From Gardnerella coleohominis (GTDB lineage Bacteria > Actinomycetota > Actinomycetes > Actinomycetales > Bifidobacteriaceae), in contig NZ_MNLH01000004.1 of NCBI RefSeq assembly GCF_002896555.1, forward strand, positions 58,027 through 122,026: a DNA stretch of 64,000 nt, read 5' to 3'. Positions 56,461 through 64,000 of the stretch are shown in pieces (position 1 is the stretch's first letter; each line of letters starts with the position of its first letter). Both the position numbers and the translations under genes were made by a program. The notes below the pieces were generated by a model. The model worked only from the letters and a program-made list of their open reading frames with translations. It made no database searches and had not been told where the DNA came from.

Positions 56461-56536
56461 CAGTAGTAATAAAAGTATTGCAATTAGAGATAGTGTTACG
56501 CAGCGTTTGCGTAACACACAAAAGCAGTGTCAGTGA
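56453..56536 (+). pseudogene. Relic of AbiEii-type toxin gene (N-terminal 27 codons)
   Basis: An ATG overlaps the antitoxin stop (ATGAATAA) and opens a 27-codon frame MNNSSNKSIAIRDSVTQRL..., which matches the look of AbiEii N-termini (M-N-x-S-x-x-x-S-I-x-x-R-L). It then ends in TGA and no nucleotidyltransferase follows. The toxin appears deleted or frameshifted. Confidence 0.6.
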
Positions 56537-56612
56537 GCGTAAAAACCAGCATGAAAGTGTTCGATAACCCGATTAAAACTACGCATGGTATTTTTAATTA
56601 ATAAGTTTATAA

Positions 56613-56640
56613 TTTACAATTCACGTACATTTTGTATAGT
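56613..56640 (+). promoter_or_regulatory. Promoter of the DUF3800 gene
   Basis: TTTACA (-35), 16-bp spacer and TATAGT (-10) end seven bases before the ATG at 56648, so transcription would start at the start codon. Confidence 0.55.
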
Positions 56641-56647
56641 TTAATTT

Positions 56648-57307
56648 ATGTTTGCTTATATAGATGATTCTGGTGACTCTGGGTTTAAATACGACAGAGG
56701 CTCAACGAGATATGTCGTGATAGCAGCATGTATTTTCGATACCAGTGAAGATATTACTCATACTTGGCAGTTGATTGAAACAGCAAGATGTGAGGAACAA
56801 AATGGAGAATTCTTTCATAGGTATGATCGCGAATTTAAATATAATAAAACGCACCCTAAGCTTAAAGACGTGTTTTTTGATCGCATGAAATCAGCTAATT
56901 ATCACGTACGAGTAATTATTGCAGATAAAACTAAAATTCGTAGTAAAAATTTATTAAGTAATCCTAGGCTACTAAAAAGTTATATGATACGTCAGCTTTT
57001 TACGCACACATTTGGGGCGGTCAAGGAATGTGTTTTGTATATTGATGGGCAGGATACTCGCGCTTTTTCTATTCCTGATACAGATTACCTGATGAATATA
57101 GTTAATAAAATATGTCCAGGAACATTAAGCAAGGTTAATTTTGTTGATTCAAAAACAAATCCAATGATTCAATTGGCGGATATGACCGCTGGAGCTATTC
57201 ATGCAAAATTAGAAACTGGTAATCCAAAAGCATTGGCGCATTTTAATACTTTTGCTTATAGAACTGATAAGCCGCTGGGAACGTATTGGATGTTTACAGA
57301 TGACTAA
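56648..57307 (+). CDS. DUF3800 domain-containing protein
   Basis: 219 residues. N-terminal MFAYIDDSGDSGF carries the acidic D-D/E-S-G signature; LYIDGQ and NFVDSKTNPMIQLADMTAGAIHAKL are the other conserved segments. The fold is RNase H-like by family knowledge, with these acidic residues as the likely metal site, but function is unknown. Found often on mobile elements and defence islands. Here it follows the orphan AbiEi gene with its own close promoter. Confidence 0.85.
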   Translation: MFAYIDDSGDSGFKYDRGSTRYVVIAACIFDTSEDITHTWQLIETARCEEQNGEFFHRYDREFKYNKTHPKLKDVFFDRMKSANYHVRVIIADKTKIRSKNLLSNPRLLKSYMIRQLFTHTFGAVKECVLYIDGQDTRAFSIPDTDYLMNIVNKICPGTLSKVNFVDSKTNPMIQLADMTAGAIHAKLETGNPKALAHFNTFAYRTDKPLGTYWMFTDD

Positions 57308-57532
57308 ATACTTTGTTGTTTGGCGAAAATTCTGTCAAAAATAACGAGTAAAAATTATAGCCCCTCTATTCATTACGTTGTGTAAAGAAACGCGCACCAG
57401 CGGGTGACTATTCGAGGGACTTCTTAAAATTCTATCAAACTAGAATGATGTTAGCAACATACTGTAGTGCTTGTCGCTTTTAATCTGCGTGAAATCGGCA
57501 ACCTTAAGCAAGTTTTTTTATAAGTGAGATAG

Positions 57533-58216
57533 CTAGTGTGCGCATTCGGCTGATTCGAGCGAATCGTATCCATACATGCGCACGGTATTCGTAATAATCA
57601 TTTGCGTAAGATTTAGATTTTCCGCGCGCAAATTATTTACAAAACGCTGGTATTTAGCGAAAGTATCGTCAGAATACGTGCTTAATTCGCCTCGCAAATA
57701 CGTTTCAAAAGACGTGTTTTCTGCCGTATCCTCGCTAGTTTTAAGCACGCGCATCGCAAGACCCAAGTTAGGGTATCGATTGCGAAAATCTGAAGCCCAT
57801 TTAACTTGCGTTAAAATAATCTGCTCCTGCGCGCTTTTTCTAGGCTTCAAAATCGGCTTAATATAAGGTTTAATAGTGCGTTCAAAAATTTCCGGGGCAG
57901 TAGATTCCATCATTCTTGCATATTTTTCTGTTATCAAATTGCGGCCATCGCTGTCGGCGCGCTCAAGATCTTGCTTATAAGACTCCTGCAAGTCAAGCGG
58001 CCATGACAAAAACTGACTCATGCGCATAATGCGAAAAGTTGGCCAGTTTCCTTGGCAATTTGCGCGCCCTCCTTCGTTTTCCGTAAGCTGGAACTGATCC
58101 CACTCGAGTTTAGTGATTTCTTCCGCAAGCTTTTGCGCTTGCAGCTTTTCTTCGTTTGCAAGATTTTGCGCTTTCTGATTTTGCGTTTTCGGATTTGTTG
58201 ATGAATCGCACATCAT
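57533..58216 (-). CDS. DUF4125 family protein
   Basis: 227 residues from ATG 58216, placed by a GAGGAG site and ATGA overlap with the upstream gene's stop. The hallmark is EWDQF...NEGGRANCQGNWPTFRIMRMSQFLSWPLDLQESYKQDLERADSDGRNLITEKYARMM. The N-terminal ~25 residues are Gln/Ala-rich. No catalytic role is known. It is translationally coupled to the TPR-DUF4037 gene, and this pairing is common in actinobacteria and clostridia as I recall, so they likely act together. Confidence 0.83.
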   Translation of the reverse strand: MMCDSSTNPKTQNQKAQNLANEEKLQAQKLAEEITKLEWDQFQLTENEGGRANCQGNWPTFRIMRMSQFLSWPLDLQESYKQDLERADSDGRNLITEKYARMMESTAPEIFERTIKPYIKPILKPRKSAQEQIILTQVKWASDFRNRYPNLGLAMRVLKTSEDTAENTSFETYLRGELSTYSDDTFAKYQRFVNNLRAENLNLTQMIITNTVRMYGYDSLESAECAH

Positions 58217-60336
58217 AAGCTCCTCAAACATGCTGCGCGCGAGTGAATATGCGCTTCAACGTACGGCCTCTGCCATTCCAAAAAAGTTTCGCCGCAATCG
58301 CTCAATCCTTGATATTGCAACTCTCGCACAATATCTTCGCAAATGCTGTCAATTATTTGCGTAACTTGTTTTTGTGCAATTCCGGCTCCCTTTCCGCCTT
58401 CGCCAAATCCGTCTCCGCCGGAGCCGTCGCCACCAAAGCACGCCGCGGAAGAAAGTCGCATTAACGACTCAAGTTTGCCGAATACTTCCGGAAGTCTAGA
58501 CGCCATTCGCGCGCTGAGTTTGCGTAAAGCTGCAAATTGCCACTTGTAGTAAGGCAAATATCCTGCACTTATTGGGTTATTTAGCAAAAACACGATTGAC
58601 GCGGTCGCACGCACGAATTCGTTTATAGAAAGCCACGCTGCGGATGCGTCTTTGCGCGCAATCATGCGTGGGAAATTGTACTGGCCTGCTTGAGCCATCA
58701 TGCCAAGCCTGCGCGAAATTAGTGAGATTCGCACGTCGTCCGGCATGAGTTTGAAGCTTTGGCGCGCCTTTGAGAATTCTCCAAGAGGATCCGCGAAAAT
58801 TTTGCCATTCGTTGCTGCTGCAAGCGTTGACTCATTTAAGGACAGCCATAAGTGAGGTTCGTTTTGACTTGGGGCAGTAGGGAAGCCGGTTAGATTTTCG
58901 AAAAACTTAGCTGTACTAAATACTCCGACTCGCTTGCTGCTTTCGCATGATTTAGCGCGTGGAGTTTCTTCGCGAGAGCCAAAACCGGCGTATCTCTGAG
59001 GAAGTACGTCGTAAGCAGCCTGCAAATCCGCGCCAATTTTTGCATAGTCTTCATCTGTAAGCCATAAGCAGAATCCTGGGCCAAAATCATGGTCGCGCGA
59101 AATCTCGTCGTCAAATCCGTAACATTCCGATCCATGACCAACTAATCCGGCTGCTATGCGATTTTTGTATTTCGCAAATTTTGGCTGATCAAGTAACGGC
59201 TTTCCGTAAGTTTGCCAATATGATTGCGATAATTGCATGCCGTTTTTTATGTGTGGAGTGGGCGAGGATTGACTTGCTGTGTTCTTGGCTGTTATGTGTT
59301 GGTTTTCTATGTGTTGGTTTTCTATTTGTTGGATTGCAGACACTTTTTTGGATGTTTCCGTAACGTTTTCTGCTAACTTGCGTGTTTGCTGCAAATTTTC
59401 CAACGTAATCGCATATGATTCGCTATCTTTTCCGTAGCATTTAGCAATCAAATCAAGCGCTTTACTGTATGCTTTTACAGCATCGGAATACTCGCCGCGC
59501 TCGCACTGAACCTGCGCAAAACCAGCCAAAGCAGAAGCATAATGCGGCTGATTTTCGTTATTTCCAGCGATATACATTCGAACGCTGGTTGAAGCGTGTT
59601 CAAAAGCAGAGTTAAGAGTTGCAGATTTGCTGTTTGTGTTTTCGTCAGGCCTCGCGAACTTTTGTTGGTACTCCTGCGAGCATTTTTGTTGTAACTCTTG
59701 CGAGCACTCATGTTGAAACTCTTGCGAGCACTCCTGTTGGTACTCCTGCGAGCACTCCTTCGTGCACTCTTTTGAGCACTCCTGCAGCATCGCAAGCGCA
59801 AGATTCGTGTGCGTGGCAGCAATATCAATATCGCGCTCAGGATCCGTGCTTGTATTCTGCAAAATTTCAAGCGCCTGATTAAGCTCCTCAATTGCATCAT
59901 GCGTGCGACCGGTTTCGCTGTAAAGCATCGAAAGATTGTTGTGAAGTGCAGCGAGCTTGCGATTTTTGTCGCCGAGAGTTGTAGAGGATTCGTTAAGAGC
60001 CTGAGTGTAAATTTTTTCAGCGCGATTGTAGTCGCCAGACGCGCGAAGGCTAGTAGCAGCGTTTATAAGCGTGGTTGTACCAGCTTCGGTGCCAGCTAGT
60101 TGCATTTCATTTGCAAGATTTAGAGCGCGATTGATAATTGGTTGATTTTTCGCGTATTCTCCTCGAGAACGATAAAATCCCATCAACTCGTTTAAAACAG
60201 ATAGTTGCAATGCTTGAGCGTTTGCTTCTTGCGATTCGGCGAGTTTATGCAAAAGGTACGATTCGATTGCGTCTGCGCTCGCGTGATTTGCGAACATTTT
60301 GTCAAGCTCGCTATAAAATTGCGTCGCATTCTCCAT
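58213..60336 (-). CDS. TPR protein with DUF4037 nucleotidyltransferase-like domain
   Basis: 707 residues from ATG 60336 (AAGGGGGC site). N-terminal part (~1-310) has tetratricopeptide repeats (ALNLANEM, AATHTNLALAM, ASALAGFAQVQCERGEYSDAVKAYSKAL). Inside it is a Cys/Gln/Glu eight-residue repeat (ECSQEYQQ-like, ~4 copies, residues ~194-235). The DUF4037 domain (~365-690) has VGHGSECYGFDDEISRDHDFGPGF, a G-S...D-H-D pattern like nucleotidyltransferase-fold proteins. Its reaction is unknown. The end carries a possible second cysteine-rich helix. Operon with DUF4125. Confidence 0.8.
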   Translation of the reverse strand: MENATQFYSELDKMFANHASADAIESYLLHKLAESQEANAQALQLSVLNELMGFYRSRGEYAKNQPIINRALNLANEMQLAGTEAGTTTLINAATSLRASGDYNRAEKIYTQALNESSTTLGDKNRKLAALHNNLSMLYSETGRTHDAIEELNQALEILQNTSTDPERDIDIAATHTNLALAMLQECSKECTKECSQEYQQECSQEFQHECSQELQQKCSQEYQQKFARPDENTNSKSATLNSAFEHASTSVRMYIAGNNENQPHYASALAGFAQVQCERGEYSDAVKAYSKALDLIAKCYGKDSESYAITLENLQQTRKLAENVTETSKKVSAIQQIENQHIENQHITAKNTASQSSPTPHIKNGMQLSQSYWQTYGKPLLDQPKFAKYKNRIAAGLVGHGSECYGFDDEISRDHDFGPGFCLWLTDEDYAKIGADLQAAYDVLPQRYAGFGSREETPRAKSCESSKRVGVFSTAKFFENLTGFPTAPSQNEPHLWLSLNESTLAAATNGKIFADPLGEFSKARQSFKLMPDDVRISLISRRLGMMAQAGQYNFPRMIARKDASAAWLSINEFVRATASIVFLLNNPISAGYLPYYKWQFAALRKLSARMASRLPEVFGKLESLMRLSSAACFGGDGSGGDGFGEGGKGAGIAQKQVTQIIDSICEDIVRELQYQGLSDCGETFLEWQRPYVEAHIHSRAACLRSL

Positions 60337-60508
60337 CAAAGCCCCCTTGCTACACATTTGCGCTCCAAATCGACTTTAACTTTACAGTCTTGCAAAGAAA
60401 AATTGCGCGGAAGTGGGATAAGTGGAATAAGCTTAATAAGTGAAATTGGCAAAGCGACATGTTCTGCATAATCGCAATAAGCGGCATAAATACGCCAAAA
60501 ATCAAAAG

Positions 60509-60582
<74 letters not shown>

Positions 60583-60754
60583 ATGCTGAAACTTGCGTAA
60601 AAATGCGCATAAAAGTTCCGGCAACGTCCGTAATGTTACAGGTTGGCTAATACAAATTGTTTTAAAGCGTGTGAAAGTCGCGTATAAAAAGTCTTGTTAT
60701 ATAAGAAAGTCTCATATACGAAAGTCGCGTATAAAACCTGTATTCCCTACTGGT

Positions 60755-60760
60755 TACAAT
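60755..60760 (+). promoter_or_regulatory. -10 box (TACAAT) just before lysS
   Basis: TACAAT ends eight bases before the ATG, and no ribosome site is seen, so the transcript is probably leaderless. Upstream, AAAGTCGCGTATAAAA occurs twice (~60671 and ~60721). Confidence 0.45.
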
Positions 60761-60768
60761 TAGCGTTT

Positions 60769-62442
60769 ATGACTGACACCAATACTGCAATGTCTGCCGC
60801 GCAAAATGCCGCAGAAAACGAAGCAACAGATACCGTCAATGAAATTGACACTGTTGAGCATGCCGAAATGCTACTCGCGCAAGACGAGGCGATCGCCAAG
60901 CGCGTAAACGAAGGCGCAACTCTGGATGAAGCAATCGACCCAAGTAATAAAGAGTTTGGTCCGCAGGCTCATCCGGAGCAGGTACAGATGCGCGTTGCTA
61001 AGCGCGCGATGATGCTTAAGGAGGGCGTGCAGCCTTATCCTGTGCACCTTAACGTTACGGATACTATCGAGCAGGTTCGTAAGCAGTTCGATGGCAAGCT
61101 TGAAGCTGGCGAAGAAACCGATACCGAGGTTGGTATTGCAGGTCGCGTGCTTTTCTTGCGTAACGCTGGCGGCTTGTGCTTCGTTAAGCTTTCTGCCGGT
61201 GACGGCACTACGATTCAGGCGATGGTTTCCAAGAAGGAAATTGGCGAAGAATCCATTAAGAATTTCAAGCAGATGGTGGATTTGGGCGACCACTTGTACG
61301 TTCGCGGTCGCGTGATTTCTTCCAAGACTGGCGAGCTTTCCGTATTCGCAACTGAGTGGGCGATTGCAGCTAAAGCATTGCAGCCGCTTCCAGCTTTGCA
61401 CAAGGAATTAAGCGACGATACTCGTACGCGCAAGCCATATATTGGCATGATTGCAGACGAAAAGATTCGCGATATGGTTCGCCGGCGTTCGCGCGCTGTG
61501 GCTTCTCTTCGTCGCACATTTGACAGCCACGACTTCTTGGAAGTTGAAACTCCAATGTTGCAAACGGTTCACGGCGGTGCTGCAGCTCGTCCGTTCACAA
61601 CTCACATGAACGCTTTTGACATTGATCTTTATTTGCGCATTGCTCCGGAGCTTTTCTTGAAGCGCTGCTTGGTTGGTGGCATTGAGCGCGTGTTTGAAAT
61701 CAACCGCGATTTTAGAAACGAAGGCGTGGACGCAACTCACGCTCCAGAGTTTACGATGCTTGAGGCTTACCAGGCTTACGGCACTTACGATACGATTGCT
61801 GCTCTTACTAAAGAGCTTATTCAGAAGGCTGCTGTAGACGCATTCGGCTCCACTAAGGTGACTTTGCTTAACGGCGAAGAGTACGATTTTGGCGGCGAAT
61901 GGAAGCAGATTACCATGTACGGATCGCTTTCCGAAGCTTTGGGCGAGGAGATTACGCCGGAAACTTCCGTTGAGCATTTGGGTGCGATTGCAGACAAGCT
62001 TGGCGTTGAGCGCGACGACGTGGAGAATCACGGCAAGTTAGTTGAGCACTTGTGGGAGCACTTCTACGAGGATAAGCTTTACGAGCCAACGTTTGTGCGA
62101 GACTTCCCAGTGGAGACCAGCCCGCTTGTTAAGGGTCATCGCACGAAGCCTGGAATGGTTGAAAAGTGGGATTTGTACGTGCGCGGATTTGAGCTTGCAA
62201 CCGGCTACTCCGAGCTTAACGATCCTGTTGTGCAGCGCGAGCGCTTCGTGGCTCAAGCTAAGGATGCTTTGGCTGGAGACGTTGAGGCAATGGATATTGA
62301 CGAGGACTTCATTGAGGCTCTCGGCGTCGGTATGCCTCCTGCTGGCGGCATGGGAATGGGTATTGATCGCTTGCTGATTGCTCTTACGGGCGCAACTATT
62401 CGCGAGACGATTACGTTCCCACTCGTGAAGCCTCTTCGCTAG
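60769..62442 (+). CDS. lysS: Lysyl-tRNA synthetase, class II
   Basis: Charges tRNA-Lys with lysine. About 557 residues. N-terminal OB-fold: VGIAGRVLFLRNAGGLCFVKLSAGDGTTIQAM. Class II motif 1 with FDSHDFLEVETPMLQTVHGGA, motif 2 FEINRDFRNEGVDATHAPEFTMLEAYQAY, motif 3 GMGMGIDRLLIALTGATIRETITFPLV. A 60-residue N-terminal extension is Glu/Ala-rich. The start MTDTNTAMS at 60769 is used because the earlier in-frame ATG (60694) gives no homologous sequence. Confidence 0.96.
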   Translation: MTDTNTAMSAAQNAAENEATDTVNEIDTVEHAEMLLAQDEAIAKRVNEGATLDEAIDPSNKEFGPQAHPEQVQMRVAKRAMMLKEGVQPYPVHLNVTDTIEQVRKQFDGKLEAGEETDTEVGIAGRVLFLRNAGGLCFVKLSAGDGTTIQAMVSKKEIGEESIKNFKQMVDLGDHLYVRGRVISSKTGELSVFATEWAIAAKALQPLPALHKELSDDTRTRKPYIGMIADEKIRDMVRRRSRAVASLRRTFDSHDFLEVETPMLQTVHGGAAARPFTTHMNAFDIDLYLRIAPELFLKRCLVGGIERVFEINRDFRNEGVDATHAPEFTMLEAYQAYGTYDTIAALTKELIQKAAVDAFGSTKVTLLNGEEYDFGGEWKQITMYGSLSEALGEEITPETSVEHLGAIADKLGVERDDVENHGKLVEHLWEHFYEDKLYEPTFVRDFPVETSPLVKGHRTKPGMVEKWDLYVRGFELATGYSELNDPVVQRERFVAQAKDALAGDVEAMDIDEDFIEALGVGMPPAGGMGMGIDRLLIALTGATIRETITFPLVKPLR

Positions 62443-62516
62443 TTGTGATTATCGCTAGTTGTGATTATTGCTAGTTGTGTTAGTTATAATCAGTTGAATT
62501 AATCTTAAAAGTTCTT

Positions 62517-62560
62517 AAAAGTCGTTGAATGCTATTTTAGTGTTCGGCGACTTTTTTGAT
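62517..62560 (+). terminator. Terminator after lysS
   Basis: AAAAGTCGTTGAA pairs with TTCGGCGACTTTT and is followed by T residues. A 16-bp repeat (GCTAGTTGTGATTATT-like, three copies) precedes it at ~62441-62490. Confidence 0.75.
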
Positions 62561-62623
62561 TAAATTTTTCGTGTTTGTTTACTTTTTGTGTGTAGTCGTA
62601 CGAAACGAATAGACTAGGTAATT

Positions 62624-63364
62624 ATGACATACAAATTAGTATTGCTCCGACATGGTCAGAGCGCATGGAATAAGACCAATCAGTTCACTGGTTGGGTTGA
62701 TGTACCGCTGACTGAGCAGGGTGTCGAGGAAGCTAAGCATGGTGGCGAGCTTCTTAAAGAGAAGAACGTTCTTCCAGACATCGTGTTCACTTCTTTGCTT
62801 CGTCGCGCTATCAATACCGCGAATTACGCGCTTGATGCAGCCGACCGCTTGTGGATTCCAGTTCGTCGTAGCTGGCGTTTGAACGAGCGTCATTACGGTG
62901 CTTTGCAAGGTAAGAATAAGTCTGAGATTCGTCAGGAATATGGCGATGAGAAGTTCATGATTTGGCGTCGTTCTTACGCAACTCCACCTCCTGAGATTGA
63001 TCCAAACGATGAGTATTCTCAGACGAATGATCCTCGTTACGCAGGCGATCCAGTTCCAGAAACTGAAGCTTTGGCGAACGTTGTGACTCGCGTAACTCCT
63101 TACTGGGAATCGGATATTATTCCAGAGCTTAAGTCTGGCAAGACTGTGATGATTGCGGCTCACGGCAACAGCTTGCGCGCAATCGTTAAGATGCTTGACA
63201 ACTTGAGCGAGGAAGAGATTTCCAAGGTGAATATTCCAACCGCTATTCCTCTGCTTTACGAGTTGGATGAGAACTTCAAGCCGATCAAGCCTCGCGGTGA
63301 GTATTTGGATCCAGAAGCTGCTGCTGCTGGTGCTGCTGCCGTGGCTGCTCAGGGTCAGAAGTGA
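62624..63364 (+). CDS. gpmA: 2,3-bisphosphoglycerate-dependent phosphoglycerate mutase
   Basis: Interconverts 3- and 2-phosphoglycerate in glycolysis. 246 residues. The catalytic [27 protein letters not shown] carries His10, [12 protein letters not shown] and [15 protein letters not shown] are substrate-site segments, and [37 protein letters not shown] contains the second His. The C-terminal tail is Ala-rich ([16 protein letters not shown]). Stands alone after lysS. Confidence 0.97.
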   Translation: MTYKLVLLRHGQSAWNKTNQFTGWVDVPLTEQGVEEAKHGGELLKEKNVLPDIVFTSLLRRAINTANYALDAADRLWIPVRRSWRLNERHYGALQGKNKSEIRQEYGDEKFMIWRRSYATPPPEIDPNDEYSQTNDPRYAGDPVPETEALANVVTRVTPYWESDIIPELKSGKTVMIAAHGNSLRAIVKMLDNLSEEEISKVNIPTAIPLLYELDENFKPIKPRGEYLDPEAAAAGAAAVAAQGQK

Positions 63365-63432
63365 GATTCTGATTAAGCTGGATTTGGAGCGCCTAAGTTA
63401 GTTTTTAGCGCTTAAGTTAGCTTTTAAAATAA

Positions 63433-63470
63433 AAGTAGGTCTGCAATTAGTTTGCAGGCCTATTTTTTTA
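63433..63470 (+). terminator. Terminator after gpmA
   Basis: AGTAGGTCTGCAA pairs with TTTGCAGGCCTAT around TTAGT, followed by a T run. Confidence 0.8.
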
Positions 63471-63494
63471 TTTACTTTTTATTTTCATTGGTGC

Positions 63495-63670
63495 GTTCGC
63501 TTACGAAACTCCCAATGCAATACCAAATAAATCACCCTGCCTTCGTTAGTAGAAACGAAGGCAGACCTCGCTTGCGTTGAAAGCGCACTGTGCTTTCAAC
63601 TTTGAGCAAGCTCGGCGCTCCGAGTTGCCTTCGCACGCTATATCGCAGTGCTCGGGCAGGTCGTCGCGCT
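63495..63670 (+). repeat. Mosaic structured repeat, copy G (forward)
   Basis: Full-length copy with central hairpin GTTGAAAGCGC-ACT-GTGCTTTCAAC and ending in GCAGGTCGTCGCGC. Confidence 0.9.
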
Positions 63671-63746
63671 TAGTTTTGTTTACTTATGCGGTGTGTAAGT
63701 AAACAAATTCGGGGAGGTGTTCTTGGTTTTGTTTACTTAGAGGGTT
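63671..63746 (+). repeat. GTTTAC/GTAAAC hairpin array 8
   Basis: Units TTTTGTTTACTTA...TAAGTAAACAAA adjoining copy G and ending at GATATGTACC, the probable IS3 end. Confidence 0.85.
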
Positions 63747-64000
63747 GATATGTACCCCTTTTTCTGGACACATATCCCTTTTTACTTAATCATATCGTCT
63801 GCGTGGATGCTTTCCTGCATTTAACAGGAGGCACCCACCCAGTCTTCTTCTGTATTCTCTCGTTATTGTAATAATAAATATATTCCCTCATTGCTCGATC
63901 AAACTCTTCAAACGAAGCATACTCATGCTCATGCCCGTAATACATCTCGTTTTTAAGCCTACCGAAAAATGATTCCATAATACCATTGTCATAACAGTTA
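63747..64000 (-). mobile_element. End of an IS3-family insertion sequence
   Basis: TGTACCCCTTTTTCTGGACAC at 63752 resembles an IS150-type terminal inverted repeat and lies 20-40 bp past the transposase stop. The element runs off the right end of the window. Confidence 0.6.
63790..64000 (-). CDS. IS3-family transposase (IS150-type OrfB), C-terminal part; 5' end outside window
   Basis: The frame is open to the window edge, reading NCYDNGIMESFFGRLKNEMYYG...FDRAMREYIYYYNNERIQKK and then GWVPPVKCRKAS. This is the last part of the DDE integrase domain: the Glu in MESFFG.LKNE is the third catalytic residue. The start of the gene and the other two acidic residues lie beyond base 64000. ATG at 63978 is internal. 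Confidence 0.85.
   Translation of the reverse strand, partial: NCYDNGIMESFFGRLKNEMYYGHEHEYASFEEFDRAMREYIYYYNNERIQKKTGWVPPVKCRKASTQTI

Overview
The window looks like a chromosome segment of Gardnerella (family Bifidobacteriaceae). The evidence is the low-GC actinobacterial protein set, the bifidobacterial order of the cell-wall cluster (ftsI, a degenerate MurE-like gene, murF, mraY, murD, ftsW, murG, murC, ftsQ, with no ddl or ftsZ), and many GC-richer mosaic repeats between genes. The species was inferred by recognition, not by a database search.

Layout. 1-3.3 kb: tail of a P-type ATPase, L-serine dehydratase, an FKBP isomerase and GreA. 3.6-19.7 kb: a 12-gene division and cell-wall (dcw) cluster, all on +, opened by mraZ with a period-10 MraZ-box-like array. 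Many of its proteins carry extra low-complexity tails. 19.8-24.4 kb: the translation operon rpsL-rpsG-fusA-tuf, in a visibly more C-ending codon style. 24.4-32.7 kb: an accessory region in which mosaic repeats alternate in orientation and bracket cargo: an endonuclease-like protein, RhuM, a 5'-truncated ORF6N protein, and an LPMTG pilin whose likely promoter has an 11-G tract between its -35 and -10 boxes. 32.7-42.5 kb: one giant gene for a surface protein of about 3265 residues with three diverged modules. 43-46.3 kb (-): a lipid kinase, phosphoglucomutase and a small membrane protein. 46.4-48.4 kb: two secreted cell-wall hydrolases (CHAP, NlpC/P60). 49-54.9 kb: universal stress protein, glycosyltransferase, OsmC, thymidylate synthase, DHFR and a low-molecular-weight phosphatase. 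54.9-57.3 kb: second repeat family, an orphan AbiEi antitoxin with a 27-codon relic of its toxin, and a DUF3800 gene. 57.5-60.4 kb (-): a translationally coupled TPR-DUF4037 / DUF4125 pair. 60.5-63.4 kb: tRNA-Pro(CGG), lysS and gpmA. 63.5-64 kb: another repeat copy and the end of an IS3-family transposase.

How the parts fit. The dcw genes build and polymerise peptidoglycan precursors at the septum, and the CHAP and NlpC/P60 enzymes probably trim the finished wall. ThyA and DHFR form the classical thymidylate cycle. The accessory genes look like exchangeable modules placed between structured repeats, with the surface proteins (pilin and giant protein) as the probable host-facing output.

Strongest points for follow-up: the poly-G promoter before the pilin; a roughly 175-bp repeat with compensatory base changes in two hairpins; the MurE-like protein that has lost its ATP-binding loop; the possible pseudoknot or switch before tuf; and the modular giant surface protein.
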